Assembly: GCA_959602875.1 (NCBI GenBank) | Contig: CAUGVQ010000019.1 | Location: 1-26,454, forward strand | DNA: 26,454 nucleotides | From: an uncultured Collinsella sp. | Lineage (GTDB): Bacteria; Actinomycetota; Coriobacteriia; Coriobacteriales; Coriobacteriaceae | Direction of reading: 5' to 3' | Shown: positions 1 through 6,788 of the stretch, one piece after another | How the letters are laid out: each line of letters starts with the position of its first letter | Position numbering within the stretch: the first letter of the stretch is position 1 | Made by a program: the position numbers and the translations under genes | Notes under the pieces: model-generated | The model's input: only the letters and a program-made list of their open reading frames with translations | What the model was told of the DNA's origin: nothing | The model's database searches: none

Positions 1-1
1 C

Positions 2-670
2 GCCTTCACGCGCAATGACACCCCGCTTGGCAAGCTTGCCACCAAGGTCATCGCCGCCCCCGTTGCTACGGGCCGCTGCGACTTTACCTATCTGCTGTTC
101 GATGCCTTTGCGCTGCGCCTCCTCAACCTGCGTGGTGACTTCGATCGCTATGACGACTTCATCGCCCAGACGAAGAACATCTTCCACGACCTCGTGGACA
201 TCCGCATCAAGTTCGAGCCCCGTGCCGAGGAGATCGCGCGTCAGTTTGCGCACGAGCCCTACACCATCTTTATCGCTTCGGGCGCCCTCTGGGGTGAGAA
301 CGTGCTGTTCTCCATGTGCGTCCTCGAGGAGATGCAGTGGATCCGCACCCGCGCCGTCACCTCTGCCGAGTTCTTCCACGGCACCCTCGAGCTCGTCGAG
401 CCCGGCGTGCCGGTGATTCTCACCAAGGGCGAGGACGAGTGCCGCGAGCTCGACAACCGTGTTGAGACCTTCTGCCGTCAGTACACGGATAAGTTCGCCG
501 TTATCGATACCGCCGAGTTTGCCATCGACGGACTCGATCCGGAGTTCCGTCCTCTGGTCTCTCCGATCATCGCTGCCGCGACCCTTCACGAGCGTCTGTC
601 CAAGCACTACGAGACCGAGACCAAGCACAACCTCGCGTATCGTCGCTACTATCGTCAGTTCTCGTACTAA
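2..670 (+). CDS. FrlB-like SIS-domain sugar-phosphate deglycase/isomerase (5' truncated)
   Basis: The open frame runs in from the window edge; 222 residues are visible of a family usually about 340 long, so roughly the first third is missing. The start of the visible part is the end of the first SIS domain; the second SIS domain follows. The stretch around EFFHGTLELVEPGVP, the later VIDTAEF, and the RRYY near the C-terminus match my recollection of E. coli FrlB (fructoselysine-6-phosphate deglycase), where the FRHGPLE-type motif sits at the active site. Enzymes of this family cleave or isomerise phosphorylated amino sugars or Amadori products in the cytoplasm. The mannose-family PTS genes start 21 bp downstream, so this enzyme probably acts on the PTS product, as GfrE/GfrF do in Salmonella. 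An AgaS- or GlmS-like isomerase is the alternative. The family is fairly certain, the substrate is inference. Confidence 0.75.
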   Translation, partial: AFTRNDTPLGKLATKVIAAPVATGRCDFTYLLFDAFALRLLNLRGDFDRYDDFIAQTKNIFHDLVDIRIKFEPRAEEIARQFAHEPYTIFIASGALWGENVLFSMCVLEEMQWIRTRAVTSAEFFHGTLELVEPGVPVILTKGEDECRELDNRVETFCRQYTDKFAVIDTAEFAIDGLDPEFRPLVSPIIAAATLHERLSKHYETETKHNLAYRRYYRQFSY

Positions 671-675
671 CAGAT

Positions 676-683
676 GGGGGAGG
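676..683 (+). promoter_or_regulatory. Ribosome binding site fixing the IIA start
   Basis: GGGGGAGG lies 8 nt before the ATG at 692. It overlaps an in-frame ATG at 674, which would give a protein with six extra residues and no Shine-Dalgarno sequence. The start at 692 is therefore preferred. Confidence 0.7.
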
Positions 684-691
684 TGCCTTGC

Positions 692-1111
692 ATGCGGCAT
701 TTCATCCTGGCTACCCACGGACGCTTCGCGGCAGGCATTCGCGAAAGCCTCGAGTTAGTCTTCGGCGCGCAAGAGGGTATCAGTACGATATGCGCTTTTG
801 TCGATGGGGCGAGTGATATCCATGCTCTTGTCCAGGATGCACTGGATCGGGAGCCGGAAGACGTCGACATCGTGGTGTGCACGGATATCTTTGGCGGCAG
901 CGTGAATAACGAATTCCTCAATGCGTTGCCCAGCTATCCGCGGGTCCATCTCGTTGCCGGAATGAACCTGCCGATGCTCATCGCCTTGTTTCTCTCGCCC
1001 GAGCCCGACACCGCGGCGCTCATTCGATCGGTGCTCGCATCGGACGACATCAAGCCCCGCTATTGCAACGACGAACTCCGCGCCGCTGCAGATGAGGATG
1101 AGGAATTCTAA
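692..1111 (+). CDS. PTS mannose/fructose/sorbose-family EIIA
   Basis: This is a 139-residue cytoplasmic phosphocarrier, the usual size of a free-standing mannose-family IIA domain. The N-terminus MRHFILATHGRFAAGI carries the phosphorylatable histidine, His9, in the typical strand-His-Gly context; the DIFGGSVNNEF stretch is the second conserved loop of the family. It takes phosphate from HPr and passes it to the IIB protein encoded 17 bp downstream. The gene begins 21 bp after the deglycase stop and has a strong Shine-Dalgarno sequence. Family assignment is secure; the transported sugar cannot be read from this subunit. Confidence 0.93.
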   Translation: MRHFILATHGRFAAGIRESLELVFGAQEGISTICAFVDGASDIHALVQDALDREPEDVDIVVCTDIFGGSVNNEFLNALPSYPRVHLVAGMNLPMLIALFLSPEPDTAALIRSVLASDDIKPRYCNDELRAAADEDEEF

Positions 1112-1128
1112 ACGGAAGGAGGGTCCTC

Positions 1129-1599
1129 ATGATCAAACTCGTACGCGTCGACCATCGCCTGCTTCATGGCCAGGTTGCCGTATCGTGGGTCAACGGCATC
1201 GGTGCGGATTGCATTCTTGTCGCGAGCGACACGGTGGTAAACGATCCGGTGTGGAAGACCACGCTCAAGCTCGGCAAGCCGGCGGGCTGCAAGCTCGTCA
1301 TGAAGAACATCGCTGATTCCATTACGGCGATCAATAGCGGCGTGACCGATAAGTACAAGCTTATCGTGGTTGTTCAGACCATTGCCGATGCAAAGCGTCT
1401 GGCAGATGGTTGCCCCGTCATCACGAGTATCAACCTGGGCAACACCAAGGAGAGCGCTACTACCAAGCAGGTGAGTCGCCAGATTTTCTTGGAGCCCGAT
1501 GAGATCGAGATGCTACGCGAGCTCGATGCCCGCGGCGTTGAGTGTGAGATCCGCCCCATGGCGGCTGACACTAAGACAAACGTCATCCCGCTTCTCTAA
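1129..1599 (+). CDS. PTS mannose/fructose/sorbose-family EIIB
   Basis: A 156-residue protein matching the full length of mannose-family IIB. The N-terminus reads VRVDHRLLHGQVAVSWV, with His13 of the HGQV motif as the expected phosphorylation site. It relays phosphate from IIA to the incoming sugar at the IIC/IID membrane complex. AAGGAGGG at 1116-1123 lies 5 nt before the ATG. The gap to IIC (98 bp) is much longer than the other gaps in this operon and contains a strong hairpin, so expression of IIA/IIB and IIC/IID may be set separately. Confidence 0.94.
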   Translation: MIKLVRVDHRLLHGQVAVSWVNGIGADCILVASDTVVNDPVWKTTLKLGKPAGCKLVMKNIADSITAINSGVTDKYKLIVVVQTIADAKRLADGCPVITSINLGNTKESATTKQVSRQIFLEPDEIEMLRELDARGVECEIRPMAADTKTNVIPLL

Positions 1600-1606
1600 C
1601 CCTGCG

Positions 1607-1642
1607 GCGGCCGGGTGTCATGATCTCCCCGCGCCCGGCCGC
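1607..1642 (+). terminator. GC hairpin between IIB and IIC (attenuator or stability element)
   Basis: Perfect 9-bp arms GCGGCCGGG (1607-1615) and CCCGGCCGC (1634-1642) are followed by ATCTCTTTT. The stem is typical of an intrinsic terminator, but the U tract is short and delayed. The next gene is the IIC of the same system, so partial termination or protection of the upstream mRNA end is more likely than a true operon end. Confidence 0.5.
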
Positions 1643-1697
1643 ATCTCTTTTCATTCTGTCTCTTCAAGTAAACCAATTCTATTGAAAGGAGAAAGCC

Positions 1698-2480
1698 ATG
1701 CTGATGCAGGCTTTGCTGGTCGGTCTTGTCGCGGCCTTTGGCACGCTCGACACCGCGCTTGGAACCAGCTACCTTCAGCGCCCCATCGTGCTCGGTCCGC
1801 TCGTGGGTCTCGTGCTGGGCGACCTTGAGACGGGTCTTATCATCGGGGCGAACCTCGAGCTTCTGTTCATGGGCGCAATCTCTGTCGGCGCCTACATTCC
1901 GCCCGATGTCATCACCGGCGGCGTTCTTGCGACCGCGTTTGCCATTTCCACCGGATCTGGCCTTGAGGCGGCTTACGCCCTCGCGATGCCTATCGGTCTT
2001 GCAGCGCTCGGTATCAAGAACGTGTTCTATGCGATTCTTCCGCTCATCCTTCCTTTGGCCGATCGTGGTGCAGAAGAGGGCAACGATGGCAAGATCAAGC
2101 TCACCTATGTGCTGCTCGGCCTCTTTGGTAAGACCATCTGGACCTTCACGCTGACGTTCTTCGCGTTTTATCTCGGTTCTGAGGCCGTTACTGCTGCGCT
2201 CAACTCTGTTCCGTCCTTCGTGTTCGACGGCCTGGGTATCGCTGCTGGCATCCTTCCCGCCATGGGCTTCGCGATGCTCATGCGCATGATCGTCAACAAG
2301 AAGCTCATCCCGTTCTTCGTTGCGGGCTTTGCGCTGGCTGCTTACCTTAACCTTTCCGTTCTCGCCGTTGCCATCTTCGCCGTCGTCATCGCTATCGAGA
2401 AGCTCGACTTCCTCGAGGAGCGCCCGATGGTCGCTGCAGCAGCTGCGGGTGTAGATGGAGGCGATGACGATGACTTCTAA
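1698..2480 (+). CDS. PTS mannose/fructose/sorbose-family EIIC
   Basis: A 260-residue, strongly hydrophobic inner-membrane protein of the ManY type. The conserved early segment includes TLDTALGTSYLQRP and LGDLETGLIIGANLEL, and several long apolar stretches run to about residue 235, with a short acidic cytoplasmic tail ending in GGDDDDF. IIC forms the transport channel together with IID. AAAGGAG at 1685-1691 precedes the ATG by 6 nt. The 3' end overlaps the IID start by 11 nt, which indicates translational coupling. Confidence 0.94.
   Translation: MLMQALLVGLVAAFGTLDTALGTSYLQRPIVLGPLVGLVLGDLETGLIIGANLELLFMGAISVGAYIPPDVITGGVLATAFAISTGSGLEAAYALAMPIGLAALGIKNVFYAILPLILPLADRGAEEGNDGKIKLTYVLLGLFGKTIWTFTLTFFAFYLGSEAVTAALNSVPSFVFDGLGIAAGILPAMGFAMLMRMIVNKKLIPFFVAGFALAAYLNLSVLAVAIFAVVIAIEKLDFLEERPMVAAAAAGVDGGDDDDF
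2457..2461 (+). promoter_or_regulatory. Ribosome binding site inside IIC selecting the IID start
   Basis: GGAGG lies 8 nt before the ATG at 2470. The in-frame ATGs at 2455 and 2464 are upstream of it or too close to it, so 2470 is the best start for IID. Confidence 0.65.
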
Positions 2481-3321
2481 GATGAACGACCAGGCAACGC
2501 AGGATGCCTACCAGGGCGATATTACCAAACAAGATCTCACCCGCATGGCGGTGAACCCGGGTGCCCTGGGCATGGAGTACTCCTGGAACTACCCGAAGCA
2601 GATGAGCGTCCCCTTCTGCCTCATGCTCAACCCGCTGCTGAAGAAGATCTACAAGAACGACCCCAAGGGCTATTCCGAGGCTCTGCAGCGCCATCTCGAG
2701 TTCTTCAACATCACCATGTACTTCGCGCCGTTCGTGGGCGGCGTGGTCGCTTCGATGGAGGAGCGCGTTGCGAAAGGTGAGATGGCACCCGAGGCCATCA
2801 ACCAGGTGAAGGCGGCGCTCATGGGCCCGCTGTCCGGCATCGGCGATTCTCTCTTTTTGGGAACGCTGCGCGTGATTGCCGCTGCGGTGGGTATCAGCCT
2901 CGCAGTCAACGGCAACCCCTTTGGCCCGATTGCGTTTCTGCTCATTTACAACATCCCGACGTTCCTCACGCGTATCATCGGTGCGCACAAGGGCTATGAG
3001 CTTGGTGTCTCCTTCCTGACGAAGGCCCAGGAGAGCGGGCTCATGGACAAGGTCATCTATGCGGCGGGAATCATCGGCGTCATGGTTATCGGCGCTATGA
3101 CCGTCACGATGACCTCGGTTTCCATTCCGATCGAGTTCGGTCAGGGCGAGAGTGTCCAGACCATCCAGAGCGTCCTTGACGGCATCCTCCCCGGCATGCT
3201 TGCTCTTATCGCTCTCGGTCTGTACTACTGGGCGCTGAGCCACAAGGTCAGCCCGATGGCTCTCATCATCATCACTATGGTGGTTGGCGTGCTCGGTGCC
3301 TTCACGGGCGTCCTCGCCTAG
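2470..3321 (+). CDS. PTS mannose/fructose/sorbose-family EIID
   Basis: With the start at 2470 the protein has 283 residues, as usual for ManZ-type IID. Family landmarks are the N-terminal TKQDLTRM, the segment around SWNYPKQMSVPFCLMLNPLLKKIY, and the GPLSGIGDSLFLGTLR motif; the C-terminal third is membrane-spanning. IID is the second membrane subunit needed for sugar translocation with IIC. The start lies inside the end of IIC, so the two are probably made in equal amounts. The operon ends here, since a new promoter lies between this gene and the GntR gene. Confidence 0.94.
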   Translation: MTSKMNDQATQDAYQGDITKQDLTRMAVNPGALGMEYSWNYPKQMSVPFCLMLNPLLKKIYKNDPKGYSEALQRHLEFFNITMYFAPFVGGVVASMEERVAKGEMAPEAINQVKAALMGPLSGIGDSLFLGTLRVIAAAVGISLAVNGNPFGPIAFLLIYNIPTFLTRIIGAHKGYELGVSFLTKAQESGLMDKVIYAAGIIGVMVIGAMTVTMTSVSIPIEFGQGESVQTIQSVLDGILPGMLALIALGLYYWALSHKVSPMALIIITMVVGVLGAFTGVLA

Positions 3322-3364
3322 CACCAATACCGGTTTGCCCCTTACCGTGATTGCGTAGGGTGAT

Positions 3365-3405
3365 GCGGCGGCAAGGTTCAATCTACTGTGAACGAACCTC
3401 GCCGC
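3365..3405 (+). terminator. Probable terminator of the PTS operon
   Basis: Arms GCGGCG plus AGGTTC (3365-3379, with a 3-nt bulge) pair with GAACCTCGCCGC (3394-3405), giving 12 bp. Only a weak T-rich tail (CATTCTTG) follows. It lies between the last PTS gene and the gntR promoter. Confidence 0.45.
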
Positions 3406-3426
3406 TGCATTCTTGTGAAGTCATCC

Positions 3427-3432
3427 TATAAT
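3427..3432 (+). promoter_or_regulatory. -10 element of the gntR promoter
   Basis: A consensus TATAAT lies 46 bp before the gntR start. No convincing -35 hexamer is found 16-18 bp upstream. The AT-rich stretch just after it (GTATATAAC) would suit a GntR-type operator for self-repression, but no clean palindrome is visible. Confidence 0.55.
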
Positions 3433-3478
3433 GTATATAACGTGCTAGTTGGCATACCGCTGAAGGGAACGTTGCGCT

Positions 3479-4216
3479 ATGGGTGCCAAGCTGCTTGAGG
3501 ATTCTTCGACACCTCTGTACCAACAGGTTGCGAACGATCTGAAGACAACGATTGAAAACGGCATCTATCGGGTTGGACAAAAGATTCCCCCCGAGCCCGA
3601 GTTGAGCCAGCTGTATTCCGTGAGCAGGATTACCGTACGGAAGGCAATCGAACTTCTTGTTGAGGACGGGCTGTTGTCCAAGCGACAGGGCAAGGGCACG
3701 TTCGTCTGCCAGAGTGGGCCCTCGCGAAAGATTCGGGATGATCGCAGCTCAAAGGTCATGGGTTTTTCTGAGTCATGTCGCGCCAACGGGGTTGTTCCTG
3801 GCGCTGTGTTGCTCTCGCGCGCCGTTGAGCCAGTTCCAGAAGAAGAGCGACCGTTCTTCGGTCCGGACGTGGAACAGGTTATTTCCATCGATCGCGTCCG
3901 CACCGCCGACGGGCAGCCGCTCATGGTCGAATCCAATTTGTTTGCTGCGCTTGGCTTGGAGTTTTTGGAGAGCGCGCCTCTGGACGACTCATCGCTGTTC
4001 GATATCATCGCCGAGAAGACAGGCAGGCATGCGGTCCGAGGCAGTGCGCAGTCGCTCAACATCATGCTCGCTGACGAGCGCTTGGCAAAGCTTTTGAACG
4101 TCCCCATCGGAGAGCCGCTCTTTTACCTCCTCGGGCACTATCACGACCAGTTTGGAAAGCCTCTCTACGTGGGCAAGCAGTTCATTATCGGTTCGCGCTA
4201 TACCTTCACGATGTGA
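3479..4216 (+). CDS. GntR-family transcriptional regulator with UTRA domain (HutC subfamily)
   Basis: 245 residues, standard length. Residues about 12-76 form the winged helix: PLYQQVANDLK, the helix-turn-helix at 47-64 (SVSRITVRKAIELLVEDG) and the wing KRQGKGTFV. Residues about 95-235 are the UTRA effector domain, ending in the usual GKPLYVGKQFI. Such proteins repress sugar operons and release DNA on binding a sugar phosphate. It follows the PTS operon and has its own TATAAT promoter, so it probably controls that operon and possibly itself; FrlR and similar regulators have this architecture. A weak Shine-Dalgarno (AAGGGA) precedes the ATG by 10 nt. Confidence 0.93.
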   Translation: MGAKLLEDSSTPLYQQVANDLKTTIENGIYRVGQKIPPEPELSQLYSVSRITVRKAIELLVEDGLLSKRQGKGTFVCQSGPSRKIRDDRSSKVMGFSESCRANGVVPGAVLLSRAVEPVPEEERPFFGPDVEQVISIDRVRTADGQPLMVESNLFAALGLEFLESAPLDDSSLFDIIAEKTGRHAVRGSAQSLNIMLADERLAKLLNVPIGEPLFYLLGHYHDQFGKPLYVGKQFIIGSRYTFTM

Positions 4217-4269
4217 TGCCGACTTCTCCGATGCGCCCGGGTCCAGGGTGCGGAAGGATAGTCAGTGTT

Positions 4270-4965
4270 ATGGATACCTATTTCCCTTTTAAGGCCGTCA
4301 TCTTCGATATGGATGGCGTCATCGTTGACTCCGAGGCGTTTTACCAAAGCGTTCTCCAGCAGTTCGTTGCGTGGTTGGGTATCGATGTCTCCTCGGAGGA
4401 GCTTCTTGGTCTCATCGGGACAGCCCAGCAGGTGTTTGACAAGACGTTGGTCAACTGGTATCGCGCGGCAGGGGAGGGCGAGTACTCCGTCCCCGAGGCG
4501 AAGCGCCGCTATCGTGCATGGCGAAGCGCCATACCGTGCGACTATCACGATCTGATGTTCCCCGGCGTTCCCGAGGCAGTTGCGGGTCTGAAGAGCCGCG
4601 GTGTTCGTCTTGCCCTCGCGTCCTCTTCGCCCCGCTCCAACATCAAAGAGGTTCTCTCCGCTTGCGGCCTCTCTCGCTTCTTCGAGATCATCGTCTCTGG
4701 CGCCGAGCTCAGGGAGAGCAAACCGAATCCCGCTATCTATCTGCATACGCTCAAGCTTTTGGGCCTACCCGCCGACTCGTGCTGCTGTATCGAGGACTCC
4801 GTGCCGGGCATCACAGCGGGAAAGCGCGCAGGACTCACCGTTATCGCGCGTCGAGAGGAGCGCTTCGGCTTTTCCCAAGACGCTGCCGATCTTGTGGTCG
4901 ATCGAGTTGACGACGTTCTGCGCCCCGATGCGCTCGCAGCGCTCGGACGCCGTCGCATCCGCTAG
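4270..4965 (+). CDS. HAD-superfamily hydrolase, beta-phosphoglucomutase-like (copy 1)
   Basis: With the start at 4270 (GGAAGGA at 4252-4258) the protein has 231 residues. An in-frame ATG at 4213, overlapping the gntR stop, would add 19 unlikely residues. HAD motifs in order: FDMDGVIVDSE with the nucleophile Asp and acid/base Asp, ALASSSP, ESKPNPAIY with the conserved Lys, and CCIEDSVPGITAG. An alpha-helical cap lies between motifs I and II. The subfamily contains phosphatases and phosphomutases of small phosphosugars. It lies 53 bp behind gntR and may work on PTS-derived sugar phosphates. It is clearly paralogous to the product of 5917-6594. Exact substrate unknown. Confidence 0.88.
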   Translation: MDTYFPFKAVIFDMDGVIVDSEAFYQSVLQQFVAWLGIDVSSEELLGLIGTAQQVFDKTLVNWYRAAGEGEYSVPEAKRRYRAWRSAIPCDYHDLMFPGVPEAVAGLKSRGVRLALASSSPRSNIKEVLSACGLSRFFEIIVSGAELRESKPNPAIYLHTLKLLGLPADSCCCIEDSVPGITAGKRAGLTVIARREERFGFSQDAADLVVDRVDDVLRPDALAALGRRRIR

Positions 4966-5036
4966 GTCTCGTGACCCGTCTCCGCAGTTTCGTTGGTTGC
5001 TGGCGCGATGCTTACCTCTGCGTAACGACCGCGTGG

Positions 5037-5042
5037 TACTAT
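5037..5042 (+). promoter_or_regulatory. Possible -10 of the Cof-type HAD gene
   Basis: TACTAT preceded by GG lies 34 bp before the GTG start at 5077. No good -35 is present. The same GG-TAC(T/A)AT arrangement occurs before nadE and ldh in this window. Confidence 0.35.
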
Positions 5043-5076
5043 GGCGCCTGTTTGGAATCCAACAGGAAGGACAGCC

Positions 5077-5913
5077 GTGGCTATCAAGGCGATCGCGCTC
5101 GACATTGACGGAACGCTTACCAACGACGAGAAGGTCGTGACCCCGCGCACCAAGGAGGCGCTGTTTGCCGCCCAGCGCGCGGGCATCCGCGTCATCCTCG
5201 CCTCGGGGCGCCCGGTGCAGGGCCTGCGCGCGCTTGCGCGCGAGCTTGAGCTCGACCGCTACCACGGCCTGCTTGTCGCCTTCAACGGTGCGCACGTGGT
5301 AGATGCCGAGACCGACGAGGTCCTCTTTGACCAGCCCATGGCGGTGGAGGACATGCGCGCGCTTCTCGACCACCTGCGCTACTTCGACGTCATCCCGTGG
5401 GTGACGGAGGGCGAGCACCTCTACGTTGAGGACGCCTACCGCTGCGAGATTCTCCACAAGGGTCGCCCCATCAACATCGTCAAGTACGAGCGCGACGCGT
5501 GCGACCTCAAGATCTGCGAGGTGCGCGATCTTGCCGAGGTGCTCGACCATCCACAGGACAAGATCCTGACCGCCGGCACGGACACCTATCTCGCCGCTCA
5601 TTGGGAGGAGATGTACGCACCGTTCCGCGACCGGCTCTCGGGCATGTTCACGGCGGACTTTTACTTTGAGTTCATGGCGCCCGGCATCAACAAGGCGCAC
5701 GCGCTTTCTGGCGCGCTTCCCAAGCTCGGCATCGATGCTGCCGAGGTCGCGGCGTTTGGCGACGGTCAGAACGACGCTGCCATGATCGCATGGGCGGGCA
5801 CGGGCGTTGCCATGGCGAACGCCATCGACGAGACCAAGGCGGTTGCCGACATGGTCACCGCTTCCAACAACGAGGACGGCATCGCGCTCGCCCTCGAGAA
5901 GATTCTGGGGTAG
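5077..5913 (+). CDS. Cof-type HAD-IIB phosphatase
   Basis: The start is taken at GTG 5077, because AGGAAGGA (5064-5071) lies 5 nt upstream and the family begins just before the first HAD motif; an ATG at 5041 would add 12 residues without a ribosome site. The product has 278 residues, normal for Cof/YbiV/YidA proteins. Motif I is ALDIDGTLTND, motif II is ILASGRP, and the C-terminal motif reads FGDGQNDAAMI, followed by GVAMANA typical of the IIB class, with the large alpha/beta cap between them. These cytoplasmic enzymes hydrolyse assorted sugar and nucleotide phosphates. It lies between two paralogous HAD genes; only 3 bp separate it from the next. Confidence 0.9.
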   Translation: MAIKAIALDIDGTLTNDEKVVTPRTKEALFAAQRAGIRVILASGRPVQGLRALARELELDRYHGLLVAFNGAHVVDAETDEVLFDQPMAVEDMRALLDHLRYFDVIPWVTEGEHLYVEDAYRCEILHKGRPINIVKYERDACDLKICEVRDLAEVLDHPQDKILTAGTDTYLAAHWEEMYAPFRDRLSGMFTADFYFEFMAPGINKAHALSGALPKLGIDAAEVAAFGDGQNDAAMIAWAGTGVAMANAIDETKAVADMVTASNNEDGIALALEKILG

Positions 5914-5916
5914 GGC

Positions 5917-6594
5917 ATGAGCGAGAAGTTCCCGTTTGACGCTGTCATCTTTGACATGGACGGCGTGATTGTCGACACGGAGCGCTATTACTGGGATGAG
6001 CTGCGCCTCTTTGCGGACAGCCTGGGCATCGATGTGACCGATGAGGAGCTCGACGCGCAGGTGGGCCAGTCCACGCAGGCGTTTTTGCGCATGCTCGTCG
6101 ACTGGTACGAGCGCGCCGGACAGGGTTGCATGACTATAGAGGAGGCCTCGCGAGCCTACGACGCATGGGCGGCAACGCAGGAGTGCGACTACGCCGCGCT
6201 GCTGAACCCGGGTGTGCACGAGGGCATCGCCGGCCTTAAGGAGCGCGGGGTGCGCGTGGCGCTCGCGTCGTCGTCGCCTCTCGACAACATCCGCACGGTG
6301 CTGGCGGCGTGCGGGCTCTCGGACGCGTTCGAGGTGATTGTCTCGGGCGTGGACTTCACCGAGAGCAAGCCCGACCCCGACATCTACCTCCATACGCTCG
6401 CCAAGCTCGGCCTCCCTGCCGAGGCGTGCTGCTGCATCGAGGACTCGGTCCCGGGCATCACCGCCGGCAAGTGTGCGGGCCTCACCGTGTTTGCCAAGCG
6501 TGAGGAGCGCTTTGGCTTCTCGCAGGACGCGGCGGAAGCCATCATCGACCGCGTGGACGACATCCTGGACGCGGCGCCGCGCCTGTTTGGGTAG
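5917..6594 (+). CDS. HAD-superfamily hydrolase, beta-phosphoglucomutase-like (copy 2)
   Basis: 225 residues with the same motifs as the product of 4270-4965: FDMDGVIVDTE, ALASSSP, ESKPDPDIY and CCIEDSVPGITAG. The C-terminal REERFGFSQDAA stretch is shared exactly with copy 1, so the two are paralogues. The start lies 3 bp after the Cof gene stop with only a weak G-rich ribosome site in the Cof 3' end, suggesting translational coupling. The DNA is richer in G and C at third positions than copy 1, so the duplication is not recent. Substrate unknown; a sugar phosphatase or phosphomutase is expected. Confidence 0.88.
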   Translation: MSEKFPFDAVIFDMDGVIVDTERYYWDELRLFADSLGIDVTDEELDAQVGQSTQAFLRMLVDWYERAGQGCMTIEEASRAYDAWAATQECDYAALLNPGVHEGIAGLKERGVRVALASSSPLDNIRTVLAACGLSDAFEVIVSGVDFTESKPDPDIYLHTLAKLGLPAEACCCIEDSVPGITAGKCAGLTVFAKREERFGFSQDAAEAIIDRVDDILDAAPRLFG

Positions 6595-6624
6595 GTTTTG
6601 CCAGATTGAAGACACTCGATGCGG

Positions 6625-6742
6625 AAATGGGCATCAAGTTGTCGCGTTGGCGGGTACACCGGCGATATGGCTTCGCGACAGCTGCGGAAACGGCTGTATT
6701 TGAAACGGTCTATGTGACGCCCGGAGAATTTGATACCCATTT
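6625..6742. repeat. 118-bp imperfect palindromic element between convergent genes
   Basis: The outer arms are AAATGGGCATCAAGTT (6625-6640) and AATTTGATACCCATTT (6727-6742); 14 of 16 positions are Watson-Crick pairs, with one C/A mismatch and one G/T wobble. Inside is a 7-bp hairpin, ACAGCTG (6678-6684) with CGGCTGT (6691-6697) around a 6-nt loop. There is no credible gene in the 194-bp gap. It may be a MITE-like repeat, a two-way terminator or a structured RNA. Confidence 0.5.
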
Positions 6743-6788
6743 TAGGCGTGAGCCTGCGACCATGTGCCTGCGCGCTTGTAGTCAGGTG

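Noticed and set aside
2392..3381. Long minus-strand frame opposite the IID gene
   Set aside because: Mirror frame of a GC-rich gene: Arg/His/Asp-rich, no motifs; IID on the plus strand is unambiguous.
4765..6615. 616-codon minus-strand frame opposite the HAD genes
   Set aside because: It crosses three clear genes with catalytic motifs and has no recognisable domain itself.
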